A stretch of DNA of 64,000 bases from NCBI GenBank assembly GCA_963580285.1, contig OY757026.1, forward strand, positions 83,550,651-83,614,650. The letters run 5' to 3'. The DNA comes from Lucinisca nassula. Taxonomy: Eukaryota; Mollusca; Bivalvia; Lucinida; Lucinidae. The translations under genes were made by a program, and so were the position numbers. The notes under the pieces are model-generated. The model worked only from the letters and a program-made list of their open reading frames with translations. It was not told where the DNA came from and searched no databases. Position 1 is the first letter of the stretch. Each line of letters starts with the position of its first letter. Of this stretch, positions 20,828-32,738 are shown in pieces.

Positions 20828-21010
20828 GAAGTGAAGGCAATGATCAGTAATCGATACAATTAACCCACAGCTCCCATTATAGACTCCAAAGGGAACAAAC
20901 ACAAACTTGAAACAACAGTTCCAATGGAAACATCAATAGCGGAAATCCAAAAGGACAGTTACTTTCCCACAAAATGGTCAACCGGCTATCCAAAACAAAA
21001 TAATATAAGC
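20828..21010 (-). repeat. R1 repeat, partial
   Basis: Minus-strand R1 end: GGCAATGATCAGTAATCGAT, ACCCACAGCTCCCATTATAG and CAGTTACTTTCCCACAAAAT all match the copies at 52400 and 59942. Confidence 0.7.
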
Positions 21011-22728
21011 GGTACACACACTAAAGACAAAACCCACTTTATGTAGGAAAAACTGTGGTTGACAGGAGTATACTAGTACATTATTATGTCTCCCCCGAAT
21101 TTTTTTTTTTCAGAAAGACATTGTTTTTCCCCCGGCGTCTGTCTGTCCCTCTGTCACAAAATCGTGCCCTTTCTATAACTTGTAAACTGTCCAAGCTATC
21201 TTCATGAAACTTCATATAAATATTAATCCATATTAGACAATGTGCAGTGTGCAAGAACTATAACTCTCGCATTTATACTTTTTGAGTTATATCTCTTGGA
21301 AGTTTGTCGGTATGTATGTATGTATGGGCCAAACGGGTCCGGTCAATAACTTTCATATTTTCAGATGGATTTTGAAATTACTTGACAGAAATGTTAACCG
21401 CTATGAGAAGATGTGTTGCGTGCATGACCTAGGTGAGTACCTCATAGGTCAAGGACATACATAGAGGTCAAAGGTAAAAAATGGGGACTTTTTTGTGTTT
21501 TGTAAATAACTTACTTGTTTTTAGATGGATTTTGAAATTACTTGGCAGAAATGTTAACCACCATCAGACGATGTGTTGTGTGCATGACCCAGGTTGGTAC
21601 CTCAAAGGTCAATGTCACAATTTGAGATCAAAGGTAAAAAAGGGGCCTGTTTTTAGCTCACCTGTCACGTAGTGACAAGGTGAGCTTTTGGGATCACTTT
21701 TTGTCCGTCGTCCGTCGTGCGTGCGTGCGTGTGTCCGTGCGTCCGTGCGTGCGTCCGTAAACTTTTCTTCAAACGACATCTCCTCCTAAACCTCTGATTG
21801 GATTTTGACCAAACTTCACAGGAATGATCCTTAGGTGGTCTCCTTTCAAAGTTGTTCAAATGGTTCCGGTCCGTTGCACATATAGGTCACAGTAGCCAAA
21901 AATAGATTTTTTTCACCGAAAACTTAAAAAATCTTCTTCTCTGAAACCACAAGGCCCAGGTCTTTGATATTTGGTATGAAGCTTCATCTAGTGGACCCCT
22001 ACCAAGATTGTTCAAATTATAGTGCTGGGGCCAAAAATGCCCCCACACGGGGCCCTTTGGTTTTTACATGGGCTTATATAGGGAAAATCTTTAAAAATCT
22101 TCTTCTCTGAAACTGCACGGCCAAGATCTTTGATATTTGGTATGAAGCTTCATCTAGTGGACCCCTACCAAGATTGTTCAAATTATAGTGCTGGAGCTAA
22201 AAATGCCCCCGCACAGGGGCCCTTTTGTTTTACATGGGCTTATATAGGGAAAATCTTGAAAAATCTTCTTCTCTGAAACCGCAAGGCCCAGGTCTTTGAT
22301 ATTTGGTATGAAGCTTCATCTAGTGGACCCCTACCAAGATTGTTCAAATTATAGTGCTGGGGCCAAAAATGCCCCCGCAAGGGGGCCCTTTGGTTTTACA
22401 TGGGCTTATATAGGGAAAATCTTTAAAAATCTTCTTCTCTGAAACCGCAAGGCCCAGGTCTTTGATATTAGATATGAAGCTTTATCTAGTTGACCCCGAC
22501 CAAGATTGTTCAAATTATAGTGCTGAAGTTAAAAATGCCCCCGCACGGGGGCCCTTTGGTTTTACATGGGCTTATATAGGGAAAATCTTGAAAAATCTTC
22601 TTCTCTGAAACCGCAAGGCCCAGGTCTTTGATATTTGGTATGAAGCTTCATCAAGTGGACCCCTACCAAGATTGTTCAAATTATAGTGCTGGGGCCAAAA
22701 ATGCCCCCGCACCAGGGCCCTTTTGTTT

Positions 22729-22862
22729 CCTCTGGCTTTCTATGCCGGATCATTACAGGGTCACTGATGAGGCTTTATTAGCTGAAACTACGTAGTATGA
22801 CCCATCTTCTTTCTTATGAATGTTTTCATTGCTCTTAAAGGAACTCATTTTTGATTTTTAAT
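22729..22862 (+). mobile_element. Small insert inside a pearl monomer, carrying a hammerhead-like motif
   Basis: The monomer consensus breaks after GGCCCTTTTGTTT and resumes at TTATATAGGGAAAATC. The ~133 bp between is unlike any pearl monomer. Its last ~60 bp (TTCTTTCTTATGAATGTTTT, AAAGGAACTCATTTTTGATT) recurs at 37190-37252, so it is a dispersed element. The T-rich 3' end would fit a retroposed copy. Confidence 0.6.
22758..22803 (+). ncRNA. Candidate hammerhead ribozyme
   Basis: All conserved blocks occur in order. Stem I is GGGTCA (22758-22763) with TGACCC (22798-22803), six of six pairs. Core box 1 is CTGATGA (22764-22770). Stem II is GGCT with AGCT (22771-22774, 22780-22783; one G-U pair) and loop TTATT. 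Core box 2 is GAAA (22784-22787). Stem III is minimal, ACTA with TAGT (22787-22790, 22793-22796), leaving a two-base loop. The predicted cleavage triplet is GTA, with cut after 22797. Such a small stem III is known in satellite-type hammerheads that work as dimers. Activity is not shown. Confidence 0.6.
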
Positions 22863-24127
22863 TATATAGGGAAAATCTTTAAAAAATTTCTTCTCTGAAA
22901 CTGCAAGGCCCAGGTCTTTGATATTTGGTATGAAGCTTCATCTAGTGGACCCCTACCAATTTTGTGTAAATTATAGTGCTGGAGCTAAAAATGCCCCCCG
23001 CACGGGGGCCCTTTGGTTTTACATGGGCTTATATAGGGAAAATCTTAAAAAATCTTCTTCTCTGAAACCTCAAGGCCCAGGTCTTTGATATTTGGTATGA
23101 AGCTTCATCTAGTAGACCCCTACCAAGATTGTTCAAATTATAGTGCTGGGGACAAAAATGCCCCCGCACCAGGGCCCTTTTATTTTACATAGGCTTATAT
23201 AGGGAAAATCTTGAAAAATCTTCTTCTCTGAAACTGCAAGGCCCAGGTCTTTGATATTTGGTATGAAGCTTCATCTGGTGGACCTCTACCAAGATTGTTC
23301 AAATTATAGCCTTGGGGCCAAAAATGTCCCCGCTCCGGGGCCCTTTGGTTTTACATAGACTTATATAGGGAAAATCTTGAAAAATCTTCTTCTCTGAAAC
23401 CACAAGGCTTAGGTCTTCGATATTTGTTATGACGCTTCAGCTAGTGGACCTCTATAAAGATTGTTCAAATTATAGCCCTGAGACCAAAAATGCCCCCGCC
23501 ATGTGGCCCTTTGGTTTTTACATAGACTTATATAGGGAAAATCTTTAAAAATCATCTTCTCTGAAACACAAGGCTTAGGTCTTTGATATTTGTTATGAAG
23601 CTTCAGCTAGTGGACCTCTACCAAGATTGTTCAAATTATAGCACTAGGGCCAAAAATGCCCCCGCTCTGGGGCCCTTTGGTTTAACATAGACTTATATAT
23701 GGAAAATCTTGTTTTACATAGACTTCTATATGCAGGGTAAACCTTTAAAATCTTTTTCTCTGAAACCAGAAAGCCCAGGTCTTTCATATTCAATATGAAG
23801 CTTCATCTTGTGGACCTCTACCAAGATTGTTCAAATTTTAGCCCTGGGGCCAAAATTGACCCTGCCCGGGGCCCACTTGTTATGCTTTGGATCAGGTGAG
23901 CGAACCAGGGCCCTCTGGGCCCTCTTGTCTTGTTTTGTCAATTACTTGTTAGCTCACCAGAGCCGAAGGCTCCGGGGGAGCTTATAGGATAGGCAGTTGT
24001 CCATTGTCGTCCGTCGTATGACGTATGTCATCTGCGTCAACACTTTCAAACGACATCTCCTGGGCCCATTGTGCCCAAATTTCATCTGTTGTATTCCTGG
24101 GCTGGGGGATTGAAAGTTTGTGTTTTT

Positions 24128-26336
24128 AGCTCACCTGTCACGTAGTGACAAGGTGAGCTTTTGTGATCACTTTTTGTCCGGCGTGCGTCCGTAAACAATT
24201 TCAAATAAGTATATCTCTAATACCCCATGGTCAATCTTGATCAAATTTCATGAGAAGCATCATCAGGAAGGGGGAAAGGCTGCATAAGGTTTTTTGGCTG
24301 ATCAGATGGGAATTGTGGTTGCCATGGCAACATATAGCTCCCATAGACTTACAATGGGAAAAAATTAAAACATCTTCTTCTCTGAAACCACAGGGCCCAG
24401 AGCTTAGATATTTAGCATGTATTAACGGCCAGTGGTCACCTACATAATTCCTGCCAATCATGCCCCTGGGGTCCAAATTGGCCTCGCCCCGGGGCCCCTT
24501 CGCTCCCATAGACTCATAATGGAACAAAAAGCTTAAAAAATCTTCTTCTCGGAAACCACAGGGCCTAGAGCTTAGATATTTAGCATGTAGCAATGGCAAG
24601 TGGTCACCTACATAATTCCTGCCAATCATGCCAATCATGCCCCTGGGGTCTAAACCGGCCACGCCCCGGGGCCCTTTAGTTCCTATAGATTCATAATGGA
24701 AAAAAGCTTCAAAAATCTTCTTCTCTGAAACCACAGGGCCCAGAGCTAAGGTATTTGACATGTAGCAACGGCAAGTGGTCACCTACATAATTCCTGCCAA
24801 TCATGCCCCTGGGGCCCAAATTGGCCACACCCCGGGCCCCTTAGCTCCCATAGACTCATAATGGAAAAAAAAGGTTCAAAAATCTTCTTCTCTGAGACCA
24901 CAGGGTCCAGAGCTTAGATATTTAGCATGTAGCAATGGCCAGTGGTCACCTACATAATTCCTGCCAATCATGCCCCTAGGGTCCAAATTGGCCACGCCCC
25001 GGGGCCCCTTCGCTCCCATAGACTCATAATGGAACAAAAATCTTCTTCTTGGAAACCACAGGGCCCAGAGCTTAGATATTTAGCATGTAGCAATGGCCAG
25101 TGGTCACCTACATAATTTCTGCCAATCATGCCCCTGGGTTCCAAATGGGGGATGCCCCGGGGCCCCTTCGCTCCCATAGACTCATAATGGAACAAAAAGC
25201 TTCAAAAATCTTCTTCTCGGAAACCACAAGGCCCAGAGCTTAGATATTTAGCATTTAGCAACGGCAAGTGGTCACCTACATAATTCCTGCCAATCATGCC
25301 CCTGGTGTCCAAACAGGCCACGCCCCGGGGCCCTTTAGCTCCTATAGACTCATAATGGAAAAAAAGCTTCAAAAATCTTCTTCTCTGAAACCACAGGATC
25401 CCTAGCCGAGATATTTGGCATGTTGCAACGGCAAGTGGTAACCTACATAATTCCTGCCAATCATGTCCCTGGGGTCCAAATTGGCCACACCCAGGGGCCC
25501 CTTAGCTCCCATAGACTCATAATGGAAAAAAAGCTCCAAAAATCTTCTTCTCTGAAACCACAGGGCCCAGAGCTTAGATATTTAGCATGTACATGTAGCA
25601 ACCACCAGTGGTCAACTACATAATTCCTGCCAATCATGCCCCTAGGGTCCAAATTGGCCACTACCCGGGGTCCCTTCACACCGTAGACTCATAATGGAAC
25701 AAAAAGCTTCAAAAATCTTCTTCTCAGAAACCACAGGGCCCATGGCTTAGATATTTAGCATGTAGCAATGGCAAGTGGTCACCTACATAATTCCTGCCAA
25801 TCATGCCCCTGGGGTCCAAACGGGCCACGCCCCGGGGCCCTTTAGCTCCTATAGACTCATAATGGAAAAAAGCTTCAAAAATCTTCTTCTCGGAAACCAC
25901 AGGGCCCAGAGCTGAGATATTTGGCATGTAGCAACGGCAAGTGGTCACGTACATAATTCATGCCAATCATGTTCCTGGGTTCCAAATTGGCCACATCCCG
26001 GGGCCCCTTAGCTCCCATGGACTCATAATGGTAAAAAAGCTTCAAAAATCTTCTTCTCTGAAACCACAGGGTCCAGAGCTTAGATATTTAGCTTGTAGCA
26101 ATGGCCAGTGGTCACCTACATAATTCCTGCCAATCATGCCCCTGGGGTCCAAATTGGCCACGCCCCGGGGCCCCTTCGCTCCAATAGACTCATAATGGAA
26201 CAAAAAGCTTCAAAAATCTTTTTCTCGGAAACCACAAGGCCCAGAGCTTAGATATTTAGCATTTAGCAACGGCAAGTGGTCACCTACATAATTCCTGCCA
26301 ATCATGCCCCTGGTGTCCAAAAGGGCCACGCCCCGG
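24128..26336 (+). mobile_element. HLE-7: pearl-like element with ~165 bp monomers, nested in HLE-6
   Basis: The 5' hairpin AGCTCACCTGTCACGTAGTG with GGTGAGCTTTTGTGATCAC is followed by a short CGTGCGTCC tract and a leader (ATATCTCTAATACCCCATGG). About twelve monomers follow, marked by AATCTTCTTCTCTGAAACC, GAGCTTAGATATTTAGCATG and TTCCTGCCAATCATGCCCC. No 3' hairpin is seen; it passes abruptly into HLE-6 monomers at 26337. The open frame at 24231-24782 (-) is a by-product of the repeat. Confidence 0.65.
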
Positions 26337-27900
26337 CCATATAACTCAGAAACCATTCAGATCCCCACCCCTAAACCATATATATTCGTGTTCCTTATGA
26401 TAAGACACATTCAGTGACACCAACCTTGGGGTCCCCAGGGATGCGCCAGGGTCATGCCCCACCCCCTCGTTTTCATAAAAGGCCCAATATCTCGGAAACC
26501 TTACCCCTCAACCATAATATATTCTTGTTCCTTATGAAGAGACATTCACTGACACCAAGTTGGGGGTCTCCTGGGGTGCGCCGGGGCCTTGCCCCACGCC
26601 TCCACTTCACAAAAGGCAATATATCTCAGAAACCATTCAGATCCCCACCCCTAAACCATATATATTCTTGTTCCTTTTGATAAGACACATTCAGTGACAC
26701 CAACCTGGGGGTCCCCTGGGATGCGCCGGAGTCATGCCCCACCCCTTCCATTTCATAAAAAGCCCAATATTTTGGAAACCTTACCCCTCAACCATATATA
26801 TTCTTGTTCCTTATGAAGAGAAGCGCTCTCATTGACACCATCCTGGGGGTCTCCATGGGTGTGCCGGGGCCTTGCTCCCACCCCTTCACCTCACAAAAAG
26901 GCCATATATCTCAGAGATCCCCACCCCTAAACCATACATATTCTTGTTCCCTATGATAAGAAGCATCCAGTGACATAAACCTAGGGGTGCCCTGGGATGT
27001 GCCGGGCCGTGCCCAACCCCTTCATTTCTTAAAAGGCCCAATATCTTGGAAACCTTACAGATCCCCACCCCTAGAGTCATATATATTGTTGTTCCATATG
27101 ATAAGACTCATTCATTGACACCAACCTGGGGGTCTCCTGGGTCAAGCCAGGGCCTTGCCCCACCCCTCCACTTCACAAAAGGCCATATATCTCTGAGACT
27201 CGGAAACCATTCAGAGCTCCATCCCTAAACCATTTATATTCATCTTCCTTATGATAAGACGCATTCAAATGACACCAGCTTGGGAGTCCTCAGGGGTGCC
27301 CGGGCCATGCCCCACTGCTTTACTTCATTAAAAGCAATATATTTCAGAAATGATTCAGATCCCCACCCCTAAACTATATATATTCTTGTTCCTTATGATA
27401 AGACTCATTCAATCACACCAACATCGGGGTCTCTTTATGCGTGGGCAATGTGCCCCACACCCTCCACTTCATAAAAGGCAATATATTTCAGAAACCATTA
27501 AAATCCCCACCCCATAATCATCAATGTACTTGTTCCTTAACTATAGCACACCAACTTGGGAGTCTGCAGGAGCCATTCCTCTCCTCTCCACTTCATAGAA
27601 GGGCCTCATATATCAGAAACCATTAAGATTCCCACCAATAAACCATATTATATTCTTTGTCCTTATGATAAGACACATTTAGGGACAATAATCTTGGGCT
27701 TTCCTGGGCTCAATAGGGTATGCCCCAACCCCTCCCCCGCTTAAGAGGCCTTATATTTCCGGCATGCAGATCCCCACTGCTAAGCTATATATATTCTTGT
27801 TCCTTTTGATAAGATGCATTTAGTGATACCAGCCAGGGCTCCATTGGGTTCATACCCCACCCCCTCTACTTCATAAAAGGCCTAATGTTTCAGATACTGA
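26337..27900 (+). repeat. HLE-6 tandem array, ~78 or ~155 bp alternating units
   Basis: Units contain ATATCTCAGAAACCATTCAG, CCCCACCCCTAAACCATATA and TTCTTGTTCCTTATGATAAG. Alternate half-units read ATCTCGGAAACCTTAC, giving a two-part higher-order period. Divergence rises toward 27900. Confidence 0.8.
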
Positions 27901-28049
27901 GTCCACATTGGTGCTCATTTGCATATGGGGGTTCATTTGGGAGACTTTATAATTGGTAGATTAAAATGATATCATGTTAAAATACATGGCTGCCATTGGG
28001 CAGTGCAGCCTGAGCTCTGGTGAGCATTGTGGCCCATGGGCCTCTTGTT

Positions 28050-29277
28050 TTTTAGATAGAATTTGGAATTACTTGGCAGAAATGTTAACTATCATGAGAT
28101 GATGTGTTGCATGCATGATTCAGGTTGGTACCTCAAAGATCAAGGTTATACATAGAGGTCAAAGGTCAAAAAAGGTGCCTTTTTGTATTTGGTCAATAAC
28201 TTTCTTATTTTTAGATTGATTTTGAAATTGCTTGGCAGAAATGTTAACCGCCGTAGACGATGTGTTGCGCACATGACCCAGTTTGCTTACTCATAGGTCA
28301 AGGTCATACATAGAGGTTAAAGGTAAAAAAGGGGCCTTTTTGTGTTTGGTCAATAACTTTCTTACTTTTAGATGGATTTTGAAATTACTTGGCAGAAATG
28401 TTAACTATCATGAGATGATTTGTTGCGTACATGACCCAGGTTGGTACCTCAAAGGTCAAGGGGTGAAAATTAAAAAAGGGGCCTTTTTGTGTTTGGTCAA
28501 TAACTTTCTTACTTTTAGATGGATTTTGAAATTACTTAGCAGAAATGTTAACCACCATGAGATGATTTGTTGCGAACATGACCCAGGTTGATACCTCAAA
28601 GGCTAAAGTCAAACTTAGAGGTCAAAAGTCAAAAAAGGGGCCTTTTTTCCTGTTTGGTCAATAACTTTCTTATTTGTATATGGATTTTGAAATTACTTGG
28701 CTAAAATGTTAACCACCATTAGACGATGTGTCTCTTGCATGATCCATGTTGGTATGTCAAAGGTCAAGGCCATACTAAGAGGTCAAAGGTAAAAAAGGGG
28801 CCTTTTTTAGTGTTCAGTCAATAACTTTCTTATTCCTGGATAGATTGTGAAATTAATTGGCAGAATTGCTAACCATCATTAGATGATGTATTGCACGCTA
28901 GACCCAGGTCGGTAGCTCCAAGGTCAAGGTCATACTAAGAGGTCAAAGGTAAAAAAAAGTCTTTTTGTGTGTCCAGTCAATAACTTTTTTATTTCTGGAT
29001 GGACTTCTGCAAGTAACCATGCAGAAATGTTCACCTTCATTAGATGATGAGTCGTGTGCAAGACCAAGGTCCATACCTCCAATGTCAAGGTCATACCTTG
29101 AGGCCAAAGGTCAAAACCGGGGCTTTTTGTGTACAGTCAATAACTTTGTTATTCTTTGATGGATTATGAAATTACTTGGCAGAAATGCTAACCATCATGA
29201 GAGGATGTATTGTACCTCAAAGGTCAGATCAAAGGTAAAAAAATATTTTTTTGTGTACTGTCAATAACTTTCTTATT
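28050..29277 (+). repeat. HLE-4 tandem array, ~150 bp monomers
   Basis: Eight or so monomers share TTTTGAAATTACTTGGCAGA, a GATGATGTGTTGC-type block, AGGTCAAGGTCATAC and AGAGGTCAAAGGT. One monomer has a perfect AGGTCAAAGGTCA at 28156-28168. Confidence 0.85.
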
Positions 29278-31177
29278 AGCTCAACTTATTAGCTTTCTTA
29301 TTAAATCGGCTATTTAGTTTTGTTGCTATGGCAACTTAGAGTTTCCATAGACTTATAATGGGGAAGAATTAAAAAATAGCATTTACTGCCAAGTAATTGC
29401 AGATATTTTGACAAACATTTTCCCTCAGCCATCTACTTTTATGCCAACCTGAGGGTCCCAAGGTTGTGCTGGGGTCCTGCTCTACCCCCTCCACTTCATA
29501 AAAGGCCATATATCTCAGAAACCATTCAAGTCCCCACTACAAAACCATATATATTCTTGTTCCTTATGATAAGACATATTCAGTGACACCAACCTAGGGG
29601 CCATGGGCTGTGCCGGAGCCTTACCCCACCCCCTCAACCTCATAAAATGCCAAATATATCGGAAACCTTACAGATCCCCTCCCCTAAGCTAATATATTAT
29701 TGTTCCTTATGATAAGACACATTCATTGACACCAACCTGGGGGCCCTCAGTATGCCCCGAAGCCATGCCCTATCCCCTCCACTACATAAAAGGCCATCTA
29801 TCTCAGAAACCATTCAGATCCCCATCCCTAAACCAATTATACTCTTGTTCCTTATGATAAGACACATTCAGTGTAACCAACCTGGGGCCCCACCCCCTCC
29901 ACTTTATCAAAGCCCAATATCTCGGAAACCTTACAGATCCCCACCCTAAACCATATATATTATTGTTCCTTACGATAAGACACATTCAATGACACCAACC
30001 TGGATCCCCTGGGATGGGCTAGGGCTCTGCCCCACCCCACCACTTCATGAAAGGCCATATATCTCAGAAACCATTTATCCCCACCCCTAAACAGTATATA
30101 TTCTTGTTCCTTATGATAAGAGGCCTTCAGTGACACCAACCTGGGGGCCCCCGGGATGCACTGGGACATTGCCCCACCCTCTCAATTTCATAAAAAGGCT
30201 CTATATCTCAGAAACCTTACAGATCCCCACCCTTAAACCATATATACTCTTATTCCTTATGATAAGACACATTCAGTGACACCAACCTCAGGGTCTGTCA
30301 GGGTTTGGCCGGCCATGTCTCACCACTCCAGTTCACAACAGGCCATATATCTGAGAAACTGTTCAGAGCCCCACCCCTAAAGCATATATATTCATGGTTC
30401 ATATGATTAGGGACATTCAGTGACACCAACATGGGGGTGCCCTGGGCAGTGCTCTAACCCTCCACTTCATAAAAGATCCAATATCTCGGAAACTGTACAG
30501 ATCCACACCCCTAAACCAACAGGTTTTTTTTTTATTGAAATTCAGCTCTTAGTTTGGCTGCTATGACAACTTAGAGTTTACGGGAAAATTAGAAAATGGT
30601 ATTCACCACCGCTTTTGCAGATATTTTGACAAAACTTTCATAGTAATCATCTATTTGCAATATGATTTCCGGCTACCTACTCACTTTTACTGGTTGCCAT
30701 GGAAACAAAAATGCCTAAAAAACTGAAAAAAAAAAAAAAACACTTATAAGTCATCTCAGAAACCATCGCTGTTTAAGGCTGAGAATTTTTGCAAATATTC
30801 ACCATATTTGCCTTTACAGGTTTTGTTTTTTGATGAAATTTGGCTCTTTAGTTTGGTACCTATGGCAAATTAAGCATTTCTATAGACCTATAATGTTGAA
30901 AAATGACATTTACCCATTTCAAGATATTTTATCAAACTTTTATGGAAATATTCCTTAAACAATGGTCTATCTGCCATATAATTTTAGGCCTATTGGTTGC
31001 CACAGATGGGCAGTCTGTTGTCTTGCAACAACACATTCAAGCGACATCAGTCCTCTGAAGCCATTGGCTGATTGGGTCCAAAATTTATTGGCTTCCATGG
31101 TTTATAAAAAAACATGGCTGCCAGTGGGGGGTGCCCCGCTGAGCTCCGGTGAGCATAGTGGCCCATGGGCCTCTTGT
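29278..31177 (+). mobile_element. HLE-8: HLE-6-type element in HLE-4
   Basis: It starts abruptly at AGCTCAACTTATTAGC, without a clear 5' hairpin. A leader with GTTGCTATGGCAACTTAGAG follows, then monomers like those of HLE-6 at 29440-30520, then a second region with GTTGCCATGGAAACAAAAAT. It ends GAGCTCCGGTGAGC, hairpin GGCCCATGGGCC, CTCTTGT at 31177. Confidence 0.65.
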
Positions 31178-31300
31178 TTTCTCTATGAACTTTCAGAAAT
31201 GTTCATCTTCATTAGATGATGTGTTGCACACAAGACCCAGATCAATACCCCCATTGTCAAGGTCATACTTAGAGGTCTAAAAGGGGGAGACATCTGTGTT

Positions 31301-32053
31301 TTTGTAGAAAAACAAATTGTAGTTTTTCTTATTTCTGGTTCAAGTCCCCGGTTTTGGTATCATACCCAACATTTACTTGGAGTTAAATTAAAATCCATTG
31401 ATAAATGTAGTACTTACAGGAATGACAAAGGTTCTCTTAAATTAAATACAGTGACCTTGACCTCGAGTCCAGGAACCTGAAAGTCATAGTTGCTCAAGAT
31501 ATTATCATACTCAGCAATTGTATGATGTCACATTAAAATCTGTCAATGAATGCAGACACTGGAGCAATGACAGTTTTTCTAAATATAGCCACAGTGACCT
31601 GAACCTTGAGCACAGGAGCCTGAAAGTCAATCTTGACTCGAGATATTATCATATCCAACAAATGTATGATGTAATATTGAAATACACCACTAACTGAAGG
31701 TGCTAGTGTGATAATATAACCACAGTGACCTTGACCTGAAACCCATGACCCCGAAAGTGGAAACTGTTTGAGATATTATCATACCCAACATTGTGTGTGG
31801 TTAAACATTGTAGGAGTTAGAATGATGACTAAGTTTTTCTAAAAATAGCCATAATGGCCTTGTCATTGAGCATAGGACCCTGAAAGTTGGACTCACCTGA
31901 GATATTATTATACCTGACATTACCTAACATTTGTATGAAATTGCAAAAAAAGCAACATTAAATGTTGGCACTAGAGCATTGACAAAGTTTTTCTAAAAGT
32001 AAACACAGGGACCTTGACCTTCAGCTCAGGACCCTGTAAGTCAAACTCTCTCT
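31301..32053 (+). repeat. Tandem array, about five ~145 bp monomers
   Basis: Units contain AGTGACCTTGACC, GAGATATTATCATAC and GACAAAGTTTTTCTAAA. They are quite diverged. No hairpin ends are seen, so the element boundaries are unknown. Confidence 0.65.
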
Positions 32054-32139
32054 AACCTTATTACAGAAACACGCCTATACAAATACATTGTAGACTTAAC
32101 CGCAGAAAAAAAAAATAAGATGAAAAATTGTGATATTTT
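32054..32139. mobile_element. MITE-A left half, cut by an HLE
   Basis: TATTACAGAAACACGCCTAT through GATGAAAAATTGTGATATTT match the left arm of MITE-A. The next base starts an HLE hairpin. Confidence 0.65.
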
Positions 32140-32738
32140 AGCTCACCTGTCACGTAGTGACAAGGTGAGCTTTTGTAATCACATTTTGTATGTCCTGCGT
32201 GCGCGCGTGCGTCCGTCCGTCCGTGCGTCTGTAAACAATTTCAAATAAGTATATCTCTAATACCCCACGGCCAATCTTGATCAAATTACATGAGAAGCAT
32301 CATCAGGTAGAGGGAAGGCTCCATTAAGTTTTTGGGCTGATCAGATTGGAATTCTGGTTGCCATGGAAACAAAAAGGTTCCATAGACTTATAATAGAGAA
32401 ACAACGTCTCCACTTTTTCTCGGCCATTTCTGATCCATCATCAAACTTGCTGATAACCAGGAGAGGCTCATAGTCTATGTTGAGTTCGAATTTGGGGTGC
32501 ACGGGACAAAGAGCTTTGGAGTTACCTGCCCTTGAGCATAAATATAAGTGAAAAATGGTGTCGCCGTTTATGATTCGATCTTTTCAGCTCACCTGAGCCG
32601 AAGGCTCACAAGGTGAGCTTATAGTATAGGTAGGCATCCGATTGTTCGTGTTATAGACCTGGGGCAATAAAATGGCCATACCCAAGGGCCTACTGGTTAT
32701 TACATAAGAGTTATAAAGGGAAAACGTTTAAAGACCTT
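32140..32738 (+). mobile_element. Two truncated HLE 5' ends
   Basis: At 32140 an HLE-7-type start (AGCTCACCTGTCACGTAGTG, microsatellite near 32205, ATATCTCTAATACCCCACGG) runs to about 32585. At 32586 an HLE-6-type start follows (AGCTCACCTGAGCCGAAGGC). Neither has its monomer array or 3' end. Confidence 0.6.

Larger units (their letters stand above)
21655..23928 (+). mobile_element. HLE-5: pearl-like element nested in HLE-4
   Basis: The 5' hairpin is AGCTCACCTGTCAC-GTAGTGAC with GGTGAGCT. Then come the GTCC/CGTG microsatellite at 21705-21760, about eleven ~166 bp monomers (CTTCATCTAGTGGACCCC), and a tail with GGATCAGGTGAGCGAACC and the hairpin AGGGCCCTCTGGGCCCTCTTGT. It belongs to the HLE-2 family. 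One monomer near 22730-22862 carries a foreign insert with a ribozyme-like sequence. Confidence 0.75.
23951..28048 (+). mobile_element. HLE-6: composite element in HLE-4, itself containing HLE-7
   Basis: The 5' end is AGCTCACCAGAGCCGAAGGC followed by GGGGGAGCTTATAGGATAGG. The 3' end is GAGCTCTGGTGAGC, then the hairpin GGCCCATGGGCC and CTCTTGT. Its own monomers are at 26337-27900. Left and right flanks rejoin as one HLE-4 monomer. Confidence 0.65.
21089..31300 (+). mobile_element. HLE-4: outer element of a nested stack
   Basis: The left end TGTCTCCCCCGAATTTTT at 21095 and right end AAAAGGGGGAGACATCTG near 31280 are inverted. Its own monomers (~150 bp, with GATTTTGAAATTACTTGGCA and GTTAACCACCATGAGATG) appear at 21300-21650, 28050-29277 and 31178-31270. 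Those blocks are separated only by inserts HLE-5, HLE-6 and HLE-8, and the monomer phase continues across each insert. This makes it the oldest layer. Confidence 0.65.

Noticed and set aside
24243..24265. Minus-strand CTGATGATGCTTCTCATGAAA, resembling hammerhead boxes
   Set aside because: Flanking sequence cannot form stems I and III, and the homologous site at 32300 lacks GAAA. It looks like chance.
24231..24782. 183-codon minus-strand open frame rich in GPRG and NYVGDHLPLLHAKYL repeats
   Set aside because: It is a frame through ~165 bp DNA monomers; the same peptide recurs in step with the monomer in several places, so it follows from the satellite rather than a gene.
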